Below are positions 34,417-43,487 of a stretch of 64,000 nucleotides of DNA, piece by piece (the stretch's first letter is position 1; every line of letters begins with the position of its first letter). The stretch lies in contig JAFVBO010000096.1 of the NCBI GenBank assembly GCA_017479935.1, forward strand, positions 27,344 to 91,343, given 5' to 3'. The DNA is from Lachnospiraceae bacterium. Its GTDB lineage: Bacteria > Bacillota > Clostridia > Lachnospirales > Lachnospiraceae. The position numbers were made by a program, and so were the translations under genes. Below the pieces are notes generated by a model, which was not told the DNA's origin, searched no databases, and saw only the letters and a list, made by a program, of their open reading frames with translations.

Positions 34417-37400
34417 TTAACCTACCGCCGGGAAAGTAATGCCCGTCAGGTCATCCGCCCAGGTTCCCACCGTGCCTTCGCCGAAGAACAGATCCTCACC
34501 GCTCTCGTACATCCAGCCGTCGTCCACAAGGAACGGATCGGCTCCGCTCTCGAACATCCAGCCATCGTCCACGAAAATCGGGTCGTCGATATAAATCGGA
34601 TCGTCCCAGCCCGGATAATAGGGATCGTCAAACGGGAAGGTCTCCTCGCCGCCAAAGTTCAACGGATTTCCGTTCTGATCCACCACCGGCGCGCCTTCCT
34701 TCACGGTCTTGCCGTACGGGAAGGCCACGTAATCCTCCAGCGTCAGGCCGCTCTTCACTTCCGTGTAGTAGCCGTACAGCGAGCCGCCGGTTTGGATGAT
34801 CTGCTTGGTTAACAGGCCGTCCTCGCCTACCTTGTACACGTAGGACTGGCCGTTTTCCTCACGAATGTAGGTCTTTTCAATATACAGGCTGTTGTCGGTT
34901 CCGTTCATGTTGCCGGTGAAGCTGATATCCACGTACTCGCCTTCCCGTATGCCGGTGTCGGCATCTAAGTAGGCCGTAAAGTCGTAATAGGAAACGTTCG
35001 GGTTCTCCGAGTACATGCTCTGCGTGGACGGGATATCAGAGATACCGGTCACCTTGGCGGTGTAGGTCATGCCCGTATACCAGGAGTTCACCATCAGCTC
35101 ATCACCGATGTGAACCTTATCCAGCATCAGTTCGCTGATGGTTCCGGTGACGTAGTAGCCAGTGGCCGCCGATACGGTAATCAGGGCGTTGCCCTTGCGC
35201 GCGTCCTCCTCGGATAAGACAGAGGTCACAACGCCGTCCACGGCGCTTAGCACGGTGCCGTTTTGCAGCTTCATTTCCTGTTTCTTAAAGTCAATTTCCG
35301 CCTGACGCAGATCCAGCTTCATGCTCTTGATCTGCTGCTCGGTCTGCTCAATCATGCGATCGAGCTCCTCTTGCGAGTATCCGGGATCATACTCCCAATA
35401 TCCACCCGGATCATCCGGAATGTACGGTTCGGTCGGCTCGGGCGCAGTCGTCTCCATGAACGGATCCTCCGCCTCGAAGGTTTCCTCTTCCAGCAGCTGC
35501 TCCTCGTAGGATTCTGCCTCGGTGCTTTCTGCCTCAGAGCTTTCCTCCTCAGAACTCTCTTCCTCAGAGCTTTCTTCTTCAGAACTCTCCTCTTCAGAAC
35601 TTTCTTCTTCAGAACTCTCCTCTTCGGAACTCTCCTCCTCAGAGCTTTCCTCTTCGGAACTCTCTTCCTCAGAACTCTCCTCCTCAGAACTCTCTTCCTC
35701 AGAACTCTCCTCCTCAGAGCTTTCCTCCTCAGAGCTCTCCTCCTCGGAACTCTCTTCCTCGGAACTTTCCTCCTCAGAACTCTCTTCCTCAGAACTCTCT
35801 TCCTCAGAGCTTTCCTCCTCAGAGCTCTCCTCTTCGGAACTCTCTTCTTCAGAACTTTCTTCCTCGGAACTCTCCTCCAGCGTCGTTTCCGGTTCGGTCG
35901 GAACTATGTATTCGTTGACAAAGCGAATAGCCGACACTTCCTCGCTGTTCTTGAAAACAACGCGGGAAACCGTCAGCACGCGTGCATCCTCCGTGACGGA
36001 GTAAACCAGGCGGCAGACCGCATGATCTTCCGCATAGCCTTCCTCATCCAGCCCCGTCTGAGAAACCGTGTACACATAGGTACCCGGCAGCGTGAAGGTG
36101 ATGTTTCCTAAATAAATCTCTTCCTGCGGCCATCCGGTGAAGGTCATGCTCTGACCCCAGGCGCCTTCGGGCATCGGCATGTTGCCGGCCAGAGAAGGTA
36201 CCGAGGTGCGGATGGCGGTAAATTCGAAGGTAGAGATGGCAGGCACTTCCGGCTCATCTCCCACGGTTCTCGCCGAGATAGACGGGATGGCAGCCACCAC
36301 AGGCCGGATCGGTTCCGGCTCTGTCGGAGGTTCGGTCTCGGGCTCCGTCGGCGGCTCGGTTTCCGGCGGCACGTAAGTTCCGGCCTTCTCGGAAATCTCC
36401 TTGCCTTTTAAGGTATAGGAATACAGAGGATACGGCGTTCCCTCTTCGTCAAAGCGGGGCTTATCCTCCGGGATATATTTCGGAATGTAGCCATTTGCCT
36501 CGGTATCGGCTTCTGGCTCGTAGATGTCGATACGCACGGTGACGCCCCCGGTCAGCATGGCCACGATGAACTCCGTGGTCAGTTCCGCGGTGGTATCGCA
36601 GGTGTAGACAACCGTCTTATCATCCAGCACACGGGACGGCTTGACCGGCTTCTTGGTCTCTTTGTCCATCAGACCATCCTTCCGGATCAGCGTAAAGACA
36701 TACGGCTCCTCCGTAGTCTCTTCTTCCGTGGTTTCTTCGGTGCTCTCCTCCGGGGAGGTTTCTTCTGCGGAGGTTTCCTCTTCGCTGGTTTCCGCCTCTG
36801 TGCTCTCCTCCGGCTGCGTACCCGTGATTTCCTCCGTCTCCTCCGGGGTCTCCGTCTCTTCCGGTGTCTCCGCGGACGCTTCCGTCTCCTCCGGTGTCTC
36901 CGCAGGCGCTTCTGTCTCCTCCGGCGTCTCCGCGGGCGCTTCCGTCTCCTCCGGCGTCTCCGCAGACGCTTCTGTCTCCTCCGGCGTCTCCGCAGGCGCT
37001 TCCGTCTCCTCCGGCGTCTCCGCAGGCGCTTCTGTCTCCTCCGGCGTCTCCGCGGGCGCTTCCGTCTCTTCCGGTGTCTCTGCAGGCGCTTCCGTCTCTT
37101 CCGGCGTCTCCGCGGGCGCTTCTGTCTCTTCCGGGGTCTCGGCAGGTGTCTCTTCCGGCGTCTCTACCTGGACATCCAACACCTCTTCCACCAGCTCTTC
37201 CGGAGTCTCCTCCGGCGCACCAACCGGCTCTTCCACCGGCACCTCAACAGGAACATCCATCGGCTCTTCTACCGGAACTTCGGCAGGCTCCTCCGCCGGC
37301 ACCTCTTCCAAAGCTTCCCCCTGCATCTGGCCGGGCACCTCGCCGCCTTGATCCTCTTCCAGGTTCAGCTCCTCTTCGCGCCGAATCGGGAATGACTGAT

Positions 37401-38019
37401 AAGACAGATAGGAGCTGCTTTCCTTCTCTTCCGCCAGCATGTGGAGAATCGGGCTCTCGCGCAGTCCTTCCACCTGCAAGGCATTCTGCGTTTCCATGGC
37501 GCCTTTCTGCAGCAGGCTTGTGGCCTCTTTGGCTATGCCCGGTTCCGCCTGCATGACAGGGTCATCCATAAACTCCGAAAAGTCAGGAATGTAAACCGGG
37601 AAAGATACCCAATGGCGACCCGCCGGCGCCGTGTTTCTTAAGGTCTCTAACTCTTGCTCCGCCTTTACAATCCTGTTGTTCAGGCTCTCGATCTGCAGGC
37701 GCTTTAACTCCACCTGGAGCTCCAAAAGGGTCATATCGTAGGCCAGAAGCGGGGTTCCGACGGTTACCTCCTGGCCCTCCTTCACAAAAATCTCCTGGAT
37801 GGCATCGTCCTTTTGCAGGAAGACCGACTGGGTCAGGCCGGCGGATACGTTTCCGTAGGAACTTCCGCCGCTGTTCCAGTTATAGGTATAAATATTGGTG
37901 ACCGGGATCACCTCCACCGGCGTGAGCACCGCATGGTTTCTCTGATAATAGGTAAAACCGCCGTAGGTTCCGCCTATGATCAGGCAAATGACGGTAAGCC
38001 AGACGACTGCTTTTTTCAT
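34417..38019 (-). CDS. HlyD/MacA-like membrane-fusion protein with a ~750-residue repeat and pilin-like insertion
   Basis: 1200 residues. N-terminal helix and first half of a fusion-protein core (~1-135, ending in helix VELKRLQIESLNNRIVKAEQELE). Then an insertion: Pro/Glu-rich stretch with about a dozen TPEETEAPAE-type repeats (~290-395), a pilin-like region (~436-545), a clear Spy0128/FctA-type isopeptide domain (~597-700; LPGTYVYTVSQ...FVNEY) and about 24 SEEES repeats (~713-833). The second helix (~886-935) and the lipoyl/beta-barrel part resume to ~1130, followed by Asp-rich repeats. A normal relative has ~400 residues. Its start overlaps the ATPase stop (ATGA). Confidence 0.9.
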   Translation of the reverse strand: MKKAVVWLTVICLIIGGTYGGFTYYQRNHAVLTPVEVIPVTNIYTYNWNSGGSSYGNVSAGLTQSVFLQKDDAIQEIFVKEGQEVTVGTPLLAYDMTLLELQVELKRLQIESLNNRIVKAEQELETLRNTAPAGRHWVSFPVYIPDFSEFMDDPVMQAEPGIAKEATSLLQKGAMETQNALQVEGLRESPILHMLAEEKESSSYLSYQSFPIRREEELNLEEDQGGEVPGQMQGEALEEVPAEEPAEVPVEEPMDVPVEVPVEEPVGAPEETPEELVEEVLDVQVETPEETPAETPEETEAPAETPEETEAPAETPEETEAPAETPEETEAPAETPEETEAPAETPEETEASAETPEETEAPAETPEETEAPAETPEETEASAETPEETETPEETEEITGTQPEESTEAETSEEETSAEETSPEESTEETTEEETTEEPYVFTLIRKDGLMDKETKKPVKPSRVLDDKTVVYTCDTTAELTTEFIVAMLTGGVTVRIDIYEPEADTEANGYIPKYIPEDKPRFDEEGTPYPLYSYTLKGKEISEKAGTYVPPETEPPTEPETEPPTEPEPIRPVVAAIPSISARTVGDEPEVPAISTFEFTAIRTSVPSLAGNMPMPEGAWGQSMTFTGWPQEEIYLGNITFTLPGTYVYTVSQTGLDEEGYAEDHAVCRLVYSVTEDARVLTVSRVVFKNSEEVSAIRFVNEYIVPTEPETTLEESSEEESSEEESSEEESSEEESSEEESSEEESSEEESSEEESSEEESSEEESSEEESSEEESSEEESSEEESSEEESSEEESSEEESSEEESSEEESSEEESSEEESSEEESSEAESTEAESYEEQLLEEETFEAEDPFMETTAPEPTEPYIPDDPGGYWEYDPGYSQEELDRMIEQTEQQIKSMKLDLRQAEIDFKKQEMKLQNGTVLSAVDGVVTSVLSEEDARKGNALITVSAATGYYVTGTISELMLDKVHIGDELMVNSWYTGMTYTAKVTGISDIPSTQSMYSENPNVSYYDFTAYLDADTGIREGEYVDISFTGNMNGTDNSLYIEKTYIREENGQSYVYKVGEDGLLTKQIIQTGGSLYGYYTEVKSGLTLEDYVAFPYGKTVKEGAPVVDQNGNPLNFGGEETFPFDDPYYPGWDDPIYIDDPIFVDDGWMFESGADPFLVDDGWMYESGEDLFFGEGTVGTWADDLTGITFPAVG

Positions 38020-38912
38020 ATTTCTGCTTCCTCCGATCCTTCAGGAGCATCCGGCAAGCCGGCATCCGCCCCCTCCTCATCAAAGTCCTCTTCACTTACT
38101 TCCGGGTCGTAATCCTCTGTGTCCTCGTCCTCCGAATCATATTCATTCGGATCGTCTTCCTCCGGATCATCCTCATACAGATCCTCCTCGTCCGAATCGT
38201 CATACGCCTCGTAGGAAGATGCCGGCGCGTACAGAACAGGATCCTCGAAATACAGCTCGCCATCGCGGATGAACACCACTCGCTTGGCCTGAGCCGCGAT
38301 GTTTCGATCATGGGTGATCATGACGATTGTCATACCGTCTTCTTCGTTTAACTGCGCAAAAAGCTCCATGACCTGACGCCCGGAGGTCGAATCCAGCGCG
38401 CCGGTGGGCTCGTCCGCCAACAGAAGCTTGGGCCTTGTCACAATCGCGCGGGCGATGGCCACGCGCTGCTTTTGTCCGCCGGAGAGCTGTGTGGGCAGGA
38501 ACTTCATGCGCTCCTTTAAGCCCACCTTCTCCAGCGCTTCCTCCGCCCGGCGCCTTCTTTCGCGCGCGCCCACGCCTCCGTACAGAAGCGGGAGCATCAC
38601 GTTTTCCAGGGCACTCTGCCGGGGCAGAAGGTTGAAGCTCTGAAACACAAAGCCGATGGAGCTGTTCCGGATTTTGGCTAACGCCCGGTCGTTCTTGCCG
38701 GCCACGTTCTGCCCGGCGAGAAAATAGCTGCCGGAGGTGGGCACATCCAGAAAGCCGATGATGATCATCAGCGTGGTCTTGCCGGAGCCGGAAGGCCCCA
38801 TGAGGGCCAGGTACTCGCCTTCCTCCACGTCTAAAGAGACGTCCTTTAACACCGGAACCACCAGCTTATCCTGTACATAATCTTTATAAATATGCTCTAA
38901 CTGCAGTATCAT
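38016..38912 (-). CDS. MacB-like ABC transporter ATP-binding protein with long acidic tail
   Basis: 298 residues. ABC ATPase domain (~1-230) with [23 protein letters not shown] and [12 protein letters not shown], the usual sequence of Lol/MacB-type ATPases. The last ~65 residues are almost only Asp, Glu, Tyr, Ser and Pro (for example [13 protein letters not shown]), which is not part of the family. It overlaps the upstream fusion-protein gene and the downstream one by four bases each, so all are translated together. Confidence 0.92.
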   Translation of the reverse strand: MILQLEHIYKDYVQDKLVVPVLKDVSLDVEEGEYLALMGPSGSGKTTLMIIIGFLDVPTSGSYFLAGQNVAGKNDRALAKIRNSSIGFVFQSFNLLPRQSALENVMLPLLYGGVGARERRRRAEEALEKVGLKERMKFLPTQLSGGQKQRVAIARAIVTRPKLLLADEPTGALDSTSGRQVMELFAQLNEEDGMTIVMITHDRNIAAQAKRVVFIRDGELYFEDPVLYAPASSYEAYDDSDEEDLYEDDPEEDDPNEYDSEDEDTEDYDPEVSEEDFDEEGADAGLPDAPEGSEEAEI

Positions 38913-40105
38913 TCCATCCCTCCATAGCGGGCGGACGCGTCAAATTTATACACCGTGGCCCCCTCTTCGCAGGCTTCGTCGGGATAGGCGATGAAATCTT
39001 CCTCGCCAAGCCCCTCCAGGATCTCGTAGCGGTACAGATCATAGTCCATCTCGCCCAGGGTGACAGGCCGCTTCGTCAGATGGTTGGTCGCGTCCGCCAG
39101 CCATACGAAGGAGTTCCCCTCCTCGTCAAAGGCGATATAGCCCGCGTCCAGCCACAGGCCGGTCACTTCCTCTTCCTGCCCGAAGTCCATCTCGATGAAA
39201 ACGTGCTGGCCCAGCATCAGGCCCTCGGAATTCTCCAGCTCCACGTAGAACGGATACTTGGTCGAGGTTTCTCCCTGCGGCCCGTAATAGAACTGATCGC
39301 CGCTGGAGACCTTGTTCTGCATATCCACCAGGGTGATCGTCCCGACCCAGGTTTCATCCTCGTGAATGCGGGAGCGGATCAGCACCTGCGAGCCGACGGC
39401 GATAGCCCAGACGTTGGTCTCGTTCACGGTTCCCTTGATGCGGAAGTCGCCCTCGGTGATGATGGTGATGAAGGGCTTGCGGTTTCCGTTATTGTCATAC
39501 CCCGGCGTCTCATTCACGGTCAGAACGCGCCCGGTGAGTTCCGCATACACCTTGTTGTCGGTGAGGGAGGCCCGGATGCGCTCGATCTCGGCACTCTTGG
39601 ACTTCTGGCTGTACTCATTTTCTTTGATTGACGCCTGCATGGACTGGATCTGGATGGCATAGTCGAGCTGCTGGTCTTCGCTTGCGTTCGCCTTGTCGGC
39701 CTGCAGCGTGGCCAGCTGCTTTTCGTTCTGCTCCTGCTGGGAAATCAGGCGGTCTAAATCCAGCTGTGCCTGATCCAAGGACATCTGGATATCCTCCGTG
39801 TCAAACTCAAACAGCGGATCTCCCTCGTTCACATGGTCCCCTTCCTGCACAAACAGGGTCTTAACCTTTTTGCTCTCGTCGTAAGGAACATCCAGGGTCT
39901 GCTGCGTCTCCACAACTCCCGAATAGCGGTTCTGCACGCTTCCGTTTACACCGCTTCCGACAATATCCGCCACTTTGTTGGCGTACACGTCCGCATCCTC
40001 CTGACTGACTTCCACTGGCTGCTTTTGAATGTAGTATTTCCAGACACCTCCGGCTACCAGCCCCACCAGTACCAGAACCAGCAGGAAATTTAACAGTTTA
40101 CGCAT
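38909..40105 (-). CDS. HlyD/MacA-like membrane-fusion protein (ordinary size)
   Basis: 398 residues: N-terminal helix (LLNFLLVLVLVGLVAGGVW), a lipoyl-type half (KVKTLFVQEGDHVNEGDPLFEFD), a coiled-coil hairpin (~95-190; many Q, E, K), then the second lipoyl half and beta-barrel to the C-terminus. It links an ABC permease to outside structures. Start 40105 has GGGAGG six bases upstream; the frame extends to 40225 through the regulatory region. First gene of the operon, divergent from the TetR regulator. Confidence 0.9.
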   Translation of the reverse strand: MRKLLNFLLVLVLVGLVAGGVWKYYIQKQPVEVSQEDADVYANKVADIVGSGVNGSVQNRYSGVVETQQTLDVPYDESKKVKTLFVQEGDHVNEGDPLFEFDTEDIQMSLDQAQLDLDRLISQQEQNEKQLATLQADKANASEDQQLDYAIQIQSMQASIKENEYSQKSKSAEIERIRASLTDNKVYAELTGRVLTVNETPGYDNNGNRKPFITIITEGDFRIKGTVNETNVWAIAVGSQVLIRSRIHEDETWVGTITLVDMQNKVSSGDQFYYGPQGETSTKYPFYVELENSEGLMLGQHVFIEMDFGQEEEVTGLWLDAGYIAFDEEGNSFVWLADATNHLTKRPVTLGEMDYDLYRYEILEGLGEEDFIAYPDEACEEGATVYKFDASARYGGME

Positions 40106-40367
40106 AACAAACCTCCCTTTTGGATGTACATTTTCGGATATTTGTTCCCCTGGAAAACCGGCTGTAAACCCGGGTTTCCAAAGGGTCAAAAATCGCCCAT
40201 AAGTAAAGACCATGATATCACACATTCGTCACATTTTACTACCGGGAATCATCACGTTTCTTTTACAAAATTCCATCAATAGTGTAACGGGCGGGCAAAA
40301 AAATTTGAAAAAAGACTGGGCAAAAACAAGGAAATGCGTTATGATACAAGAGAAAGGAAGACAACTC

Positions 40368-41003
40368 ATGAACAAACGAAACGACATCCGCTCTACGCGC
40401 AGCAAATATTTCATACGGAAAGCCATGGTGGAACTTCTCGAGCATCACACGCTCGAGGAAATCTCTGTTGCCGATATTTCCGAAAAAGCCGAGGTCAGCC
40501 GCCGGACATTTTATATTTACTACGAAAGCAAGAAGGACTGTCTCCTCTTTATTCTGGATGAACTGATGGATGAGATGTTCGGAGATCAGGTATTTCACTA
40601 CGATCCGGATTCCCGTCACGGCGTCAAGGACGCCTGGCTGGTCAGCCTGCAAACCCTCATCCAGGCCATCCACGACAACCGCGTTCTGATCCAGGCCATG
40701 TTCCGGGATCTGTCCGTGGAAGAATGGATGCCGCTGATTCAGGTTCCCTATGACGACCAGATGGAAGATTTCTGGGATCAGCTGAAGGAAAGCGAAAATA
40801 TCCCGGATAACATTCTGCAGCTGTGTAAAACGATTGACTGCATGCAGATGGCCATGTACATGAACTTCATCGCCGCCTCGAACATCACCCCCGAGCACGG
40901 CCTGGACAACATTGTGCAGATGCTCCAAATTCAGAAAAAACGGCGTCTGGAATGGGAAACCGCTCTGTTCGGCAGCACGATATCCTTACCGCCATACATG
41001 TAA
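40368..41003 (+). CDS. TetR/AcrR-family transcriptional regulator
   Basis: 211 residues. N-terminal helix-turn-helix (~12-60): AMVELLEHHTLEEISVADISEKAEVSRRTFYIYYESKKD. The helical C-terminal part is typical of ligand-binding TetR domains. AAGGA lies nine bases upstream of 40368; an ATG at 40341 is also possible. It is divergent from the export operon with about 260 bases between, the standard arrangement for a local repressor that releases on binding an exported compound. No clear operator was pinned down. Confidence 0.9.
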   Translation: MNKRNDIRSTRSKYFIRKAMVELLEHHTLEEISVADISEKAEVSRRTFYIYYESKKDCLLFILDELMDEMFGDQVFHYDPDSRHGVKDAWLVSLQTLIQAIHDNRVLIQAMFRDLSVEEWMPLIQVPYDDQMEDFWDQLKESENIPDNILQLCKTIDCMQMAMYMNFIAASNITPEHGLDNIVQMLQIQKKRRLEWETALFGSTISLPPYM

Positions 41004-41036
41004 AAAAAAGCAGCGGAAACACCCGCTGCTTTTTCT
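41003..41036. terminator. Two-way terminator between TetR gene and small membrane protein gene
   Basis: AGCAGCGG/CCGCTGCT stem, six-base loop, with an A run before and TTTTTCTTTT after. It serves both convergent genes. Confidence 0.9.
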
Positions 41037-41037
41037 T

Positions 41038-41292
41038 TTACTCTTTTTTCCGGAACAAAAGCTCCGCCGCTTTTTCGTCCTCTTCTTCTCTCGCCCGGAT
41101 TTTGTTTGTCAGCTTTAAAAGCAGCGACAGGCTGCACGCGATCACCACCAGAAGCCAGAAGCCCATCAGCCCCGCAGGGAGCTTGATCCCAAGCTGTCCC
41201 AACAAAAAGAAGGCAGCCAGACTGAGAAGCACCACGATCCCCAGCACCGCTTCCACCGGGATTTTGCATTGTTTTTGACTGTTCTTTTCCAC
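41038..41292 (-). CDS. Small two-helix membrane protein of unknown function
   Basis: 84 residues: basic start, two hydrophobic segments (~15-32 and ~42-60), then a charged cytoplasmic tail (NKIRAREEEDEKAAELLFRKKE). I do not recognise a named family. It lies 13 bases after the DUF951 gene and in the same direction, so it is probably co-transcribed with it and Sir2. Confidence 0.7.
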   Translation of the reverse strand: MEKNSQKQCKIPVEAVLGIVVLLSLAAFFLLGQLGIKLPAGLMGFWLLVVIACSLSLLLKLTNKIRAREEEDEKAAELLFRKKE

Positions 41293-41305
41293 GTTTCTTC
41301 TCCCT

Positions 41306-41497
41306 CTATGCCTTTCCCTCGGGCTTTCTTACTTCCCGGCAGTTTTTTTCCACCAGCCGGCGCGCCACCATCACCTGATGCGCGCAGCCCAGACATTTTA
41401 ATCGAAAATCCATGCCGACCCGCAGAATTTCCCACTCCGAACTCCCGCAGGGGTGGGGTTTTTTCAGCCGGACGATGTCCCCTACTTCAAAAAGCAT
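41306..41497 (-). CDS. DUF951 family protein
   Basis: 63 residues with the family's start (FEVGDIVRLKKPHPCGSSEWEILRVGMDFRLKC) and CLGC, a likely zinc-knuckle pair with the first Cys. It is a short basic beta-barrel-like protein found widely in Firmicutes; a nucleic-acid-binding role is suspected but not shown. Its start overlaps the end of the Sir2 gene by 16 bases, indicating translational coupling. Confidence 0.9.
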   Translation of the reverse strand: MLFEVGDIVRLKKPHPCGSSEWEILRVGMDFRLKCLGCAHQVMVARRLVEKNCREVRKPEGKA

Positions 41498-42201
41498 GAC
41501 AACACCTCTCCGATCGGCTCCTTGATCACCAGGTTGGCATCCTCGTCCAGCCCCGTCGCCGACTTGTTGATCAGCACCAGCTTATTCCCGCGGTAATAAT
41601 GCACCAGCCCGGCCGCCGGGTACACCGTCAGCGACGTGCCGCCGATGATCAGCATATCCGCCTCCCGGATCCGCCGCACCGCGTGGTTAATCGTATCGTC
41701 ATCCAGGCCTTCTTCATACAAAACCACGTCGGGCTTGATCGTCCCGCCGCAGCTGCATTTGGGGACGCCCTCCGAGTGCAGCATGTCGTCAAGCGAGTAG
41801 AATTTTCCGCAGCGCATGCAGTAATTGCGGTGGACGGAACCGTGCAGCTCCCACACTTCCTTGCTGCCCGCGGCCTGGTGAAGGCCATCGATGTTCTGCG
41901 TGACGACCGCCTTTAATTTGCCCTGCTCTTCGAGGCGCGCCAGCGCCAGGTGCGCCGCATTGGGTTTGGCATCCGGGAAAAGCATCTTATTGCGGTAAAA
42001 CCGGTAGAATTCCTCGGTGTTGCGCATGAAAAACGTGTGGCTTAAGATCGTTTCGGGCGGAAACTTATACTGCTGATTATACAGGCCGTCCACGCTTCTG
42101 AAATCCGGGATGCCGCTCTCCGTGGAGACGCCCGCGCCGCCGAAAAACACGATGCTGTTGCTCTCCTCCACCCATTGTTTCAGTTGTTCTTTCGGATCCA
42201 T
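41482..42201 (-). CDS. Sir2-family NAD-dependent protein deacylase
   Basis: 239 residues. NAD-binding GAGVSTESGIPDFRS, TQNIDGLH, catalytic His in ELHGSVH, zinc cysteines CMRC and CSCGG, and GTSLTVYPAAGLV are all present and in order. It removes acetyl or other acyl groups from lysines using NAD+. An Ala-Tyr-Arg desuccinylase signature was not seen, so a deacetylase is more likely. Confidence 0.95.
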   Translation of the reverse strand: MDPKEQLKQWVEESNSIVFFGGAGVSTESGIPDFRSVDGLYNQQYKFPPETILSHTFFMRNTEEFYRFYRNKMLFPDAKPNAAHLALARLEEQGKLKAVVTQNIDGLHQAAGSKEVWELHGSVHRNYCMRCGKFYSLDDMLHSEGVPKCSCGGTIKPDVVLYEEGLDDDTINHAVRRIREADMLIIGGTSLTVYPAAGLVHYYRGNKLVLINKSATGLDEDANLVIKEPIGEVLSCFLK

Positions 42202-42273
42202 GGTTTCCTCCTCCCTGTATGTACGCCGGGCCCTCTCTTCGATGCAAAGTCCGGCCGATTCCTTCCCTTCTCT

Positions 42274-43419
42274 TTACACATTTTCGTTTAAAAAGATCCG
42301 GGGTGCTTTCCACAAACCCGGGATTTCCGGGCCTTCTCCGTCCGAGAAGCGCCACTTCACGAGCCCCTCGGCAGTGGTTTTCCACAACTTATCCACTTTT
42401 TCCACAGAATATCCACCAGGTATCTCGTTTTTCCCCTCTGCGTCTGTGGATATCTTCTGCACAAGCGACTGTTTCTTGTGAATATCCCAGGTGTACCACC
42501 CGGAATTGTCCGGCAGAAAGGCATCCTCCAGGTGAAGAAGTATGCGGTAGGGCATCTCCTCCTCGTCCTCCGTGTACCGATGGACGGGAGTCAAAAAGCG
42601 CACCGGGTCTAACAGCCGGAACATGATGGCGGGCGTTTCCCCCGGGAGGGACAAGAACTTGCGAAACCCGCGTTTTTTACCGCTTGTCAGGATCAGCTCG
42701 CGGATTTCGCAGGGGCCGTCCGGCCACGCGGCCAGGTACCCCGCCACCTCGCCATCCGGCTCTACGATCACAAAGACATCTCCGTCCTCGCTCTTCATCT
42801 CCGTCTGGAGCTTGCGGAAGTACTCCGGGGTCCTGACGCAAAACACGCTCGAGGCTCCGCTTAGAAAGTGCTCCGCCATGCGCGCTGTCTCCCGCAGGTT
42901 TTCTTTTGACAGCGGGCGGATCACAAGCCCGGATTCGTCCGGAAGAACGGCTTCTCCCGTTTTCTCAGCTTCCTGTAAAGTCTCTGCCAGCGCTTTTTTC
43001 CCGCGAAACAGATGCTGATGCCAGACCGTGACAAAGCCAAGCGGCGTGTAGATCGCCTCCGCCGCCGGCATCAGAAACGCAAACGGCGCGCCCTCCCCGC
43101 GGGCCTGTACAAGCCCCTCTTTCAGCAGCTTTCTCATATACCCCCGGCTGCGATACGCCGGGCGTGTCGCGACGCCCACAATATAGGGAACCTTCACCGG
43201 ATCCGGGGTTCCGTCATGCACTTCATAGGGGTTAAACTGCGCCATGGCAAGAAGTTTTTCCTCCGAGAGCATCCCGTAGATCCGGTTGTCCGCATGGGTT
43301 TTCGCGTAGGCAGCCAAAAAGGCGTCTGTATCCTCCGGGAAAATGTCCCGCCATAAATCCCAGGCCTTGTCCCGCTCAGGGGCCTTTAAAAGACGGAGCG
43401 TAAGGGTTTCGTTTTCCAT
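42274..43419 (-). CDS. Eis-like GNAT N-acetyltransferase with SCP2-like C-terminus
   Basis: 381 residues. The acetyl-CoA motif is VGVATRPAYRSRGYMRKLL (~75-95), a second GNAT-like half follows, and the last ~110 residues resemble the sterol-carrier-like domain of Eis proteins. Family members acetylate amines on drugs or proteins; the target here is unknown. No strong ribosome site precedes the ATG. It is likely part of the block with the LPG-synthase-like gene upstream. Confidence 0.85.
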   Translation of the reverse strand: MENETLTLRLLKAPERDKAWDLWRDIFPEDTDAFLAAYAKTHADNRIYGMLSEEKLLAMAQFNPYEVHDGTPDPVKVPYIVGVATRPAYRSRGYMRKLLKEGLVQARGEGAPFAFLMPAAEAIYTPLGFVTVWHQHLFRGKKALAETLQEAEKTGEAVLPDESGLVIRPLSKENLRETARMAEHFLSGASSVFCVRTPEYFRKLQTEMKSEDGDVFVIVEPDGEVAGYLAAWPDGPCEIRELILTSGKKRGFRKFLSLPGETPAIMFRLLDPVRFLTPVHRYTEDEEEMPYRILLHLEDAFLPDNSGWYTWDIHKKQSLVQKISTDAEGKNEIPGGYSVEKVDKLWKTTAEGLVKWRFSDGEGPEIPGLWKAPRIFLNENV

Positions 43420-43487
43420 AATATTTTTTTCAGATCTGTGCTTTCATAGTGTTTCCAGCACAGGTCCCAGGCCCCATGTGCTGCATT

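Noticed and set aside
35522..37351. Long plus-strand open frames rich in Ser-Glu-Leu or Val-Ser-Ser-Gly opposite the large fusion protein
   Set aside because: They are complements of the SEEES and TPEETEAPAE repeats; codon-level repeats keep all frames open. No ribosome sites or domains are present.
40106..40367. TetR operator in the divergent export promoter region
   Set aside because: Short arms such as TTACA/TGTAA and a GATATC palindrome occur, but none is long or symmetric enough to call.
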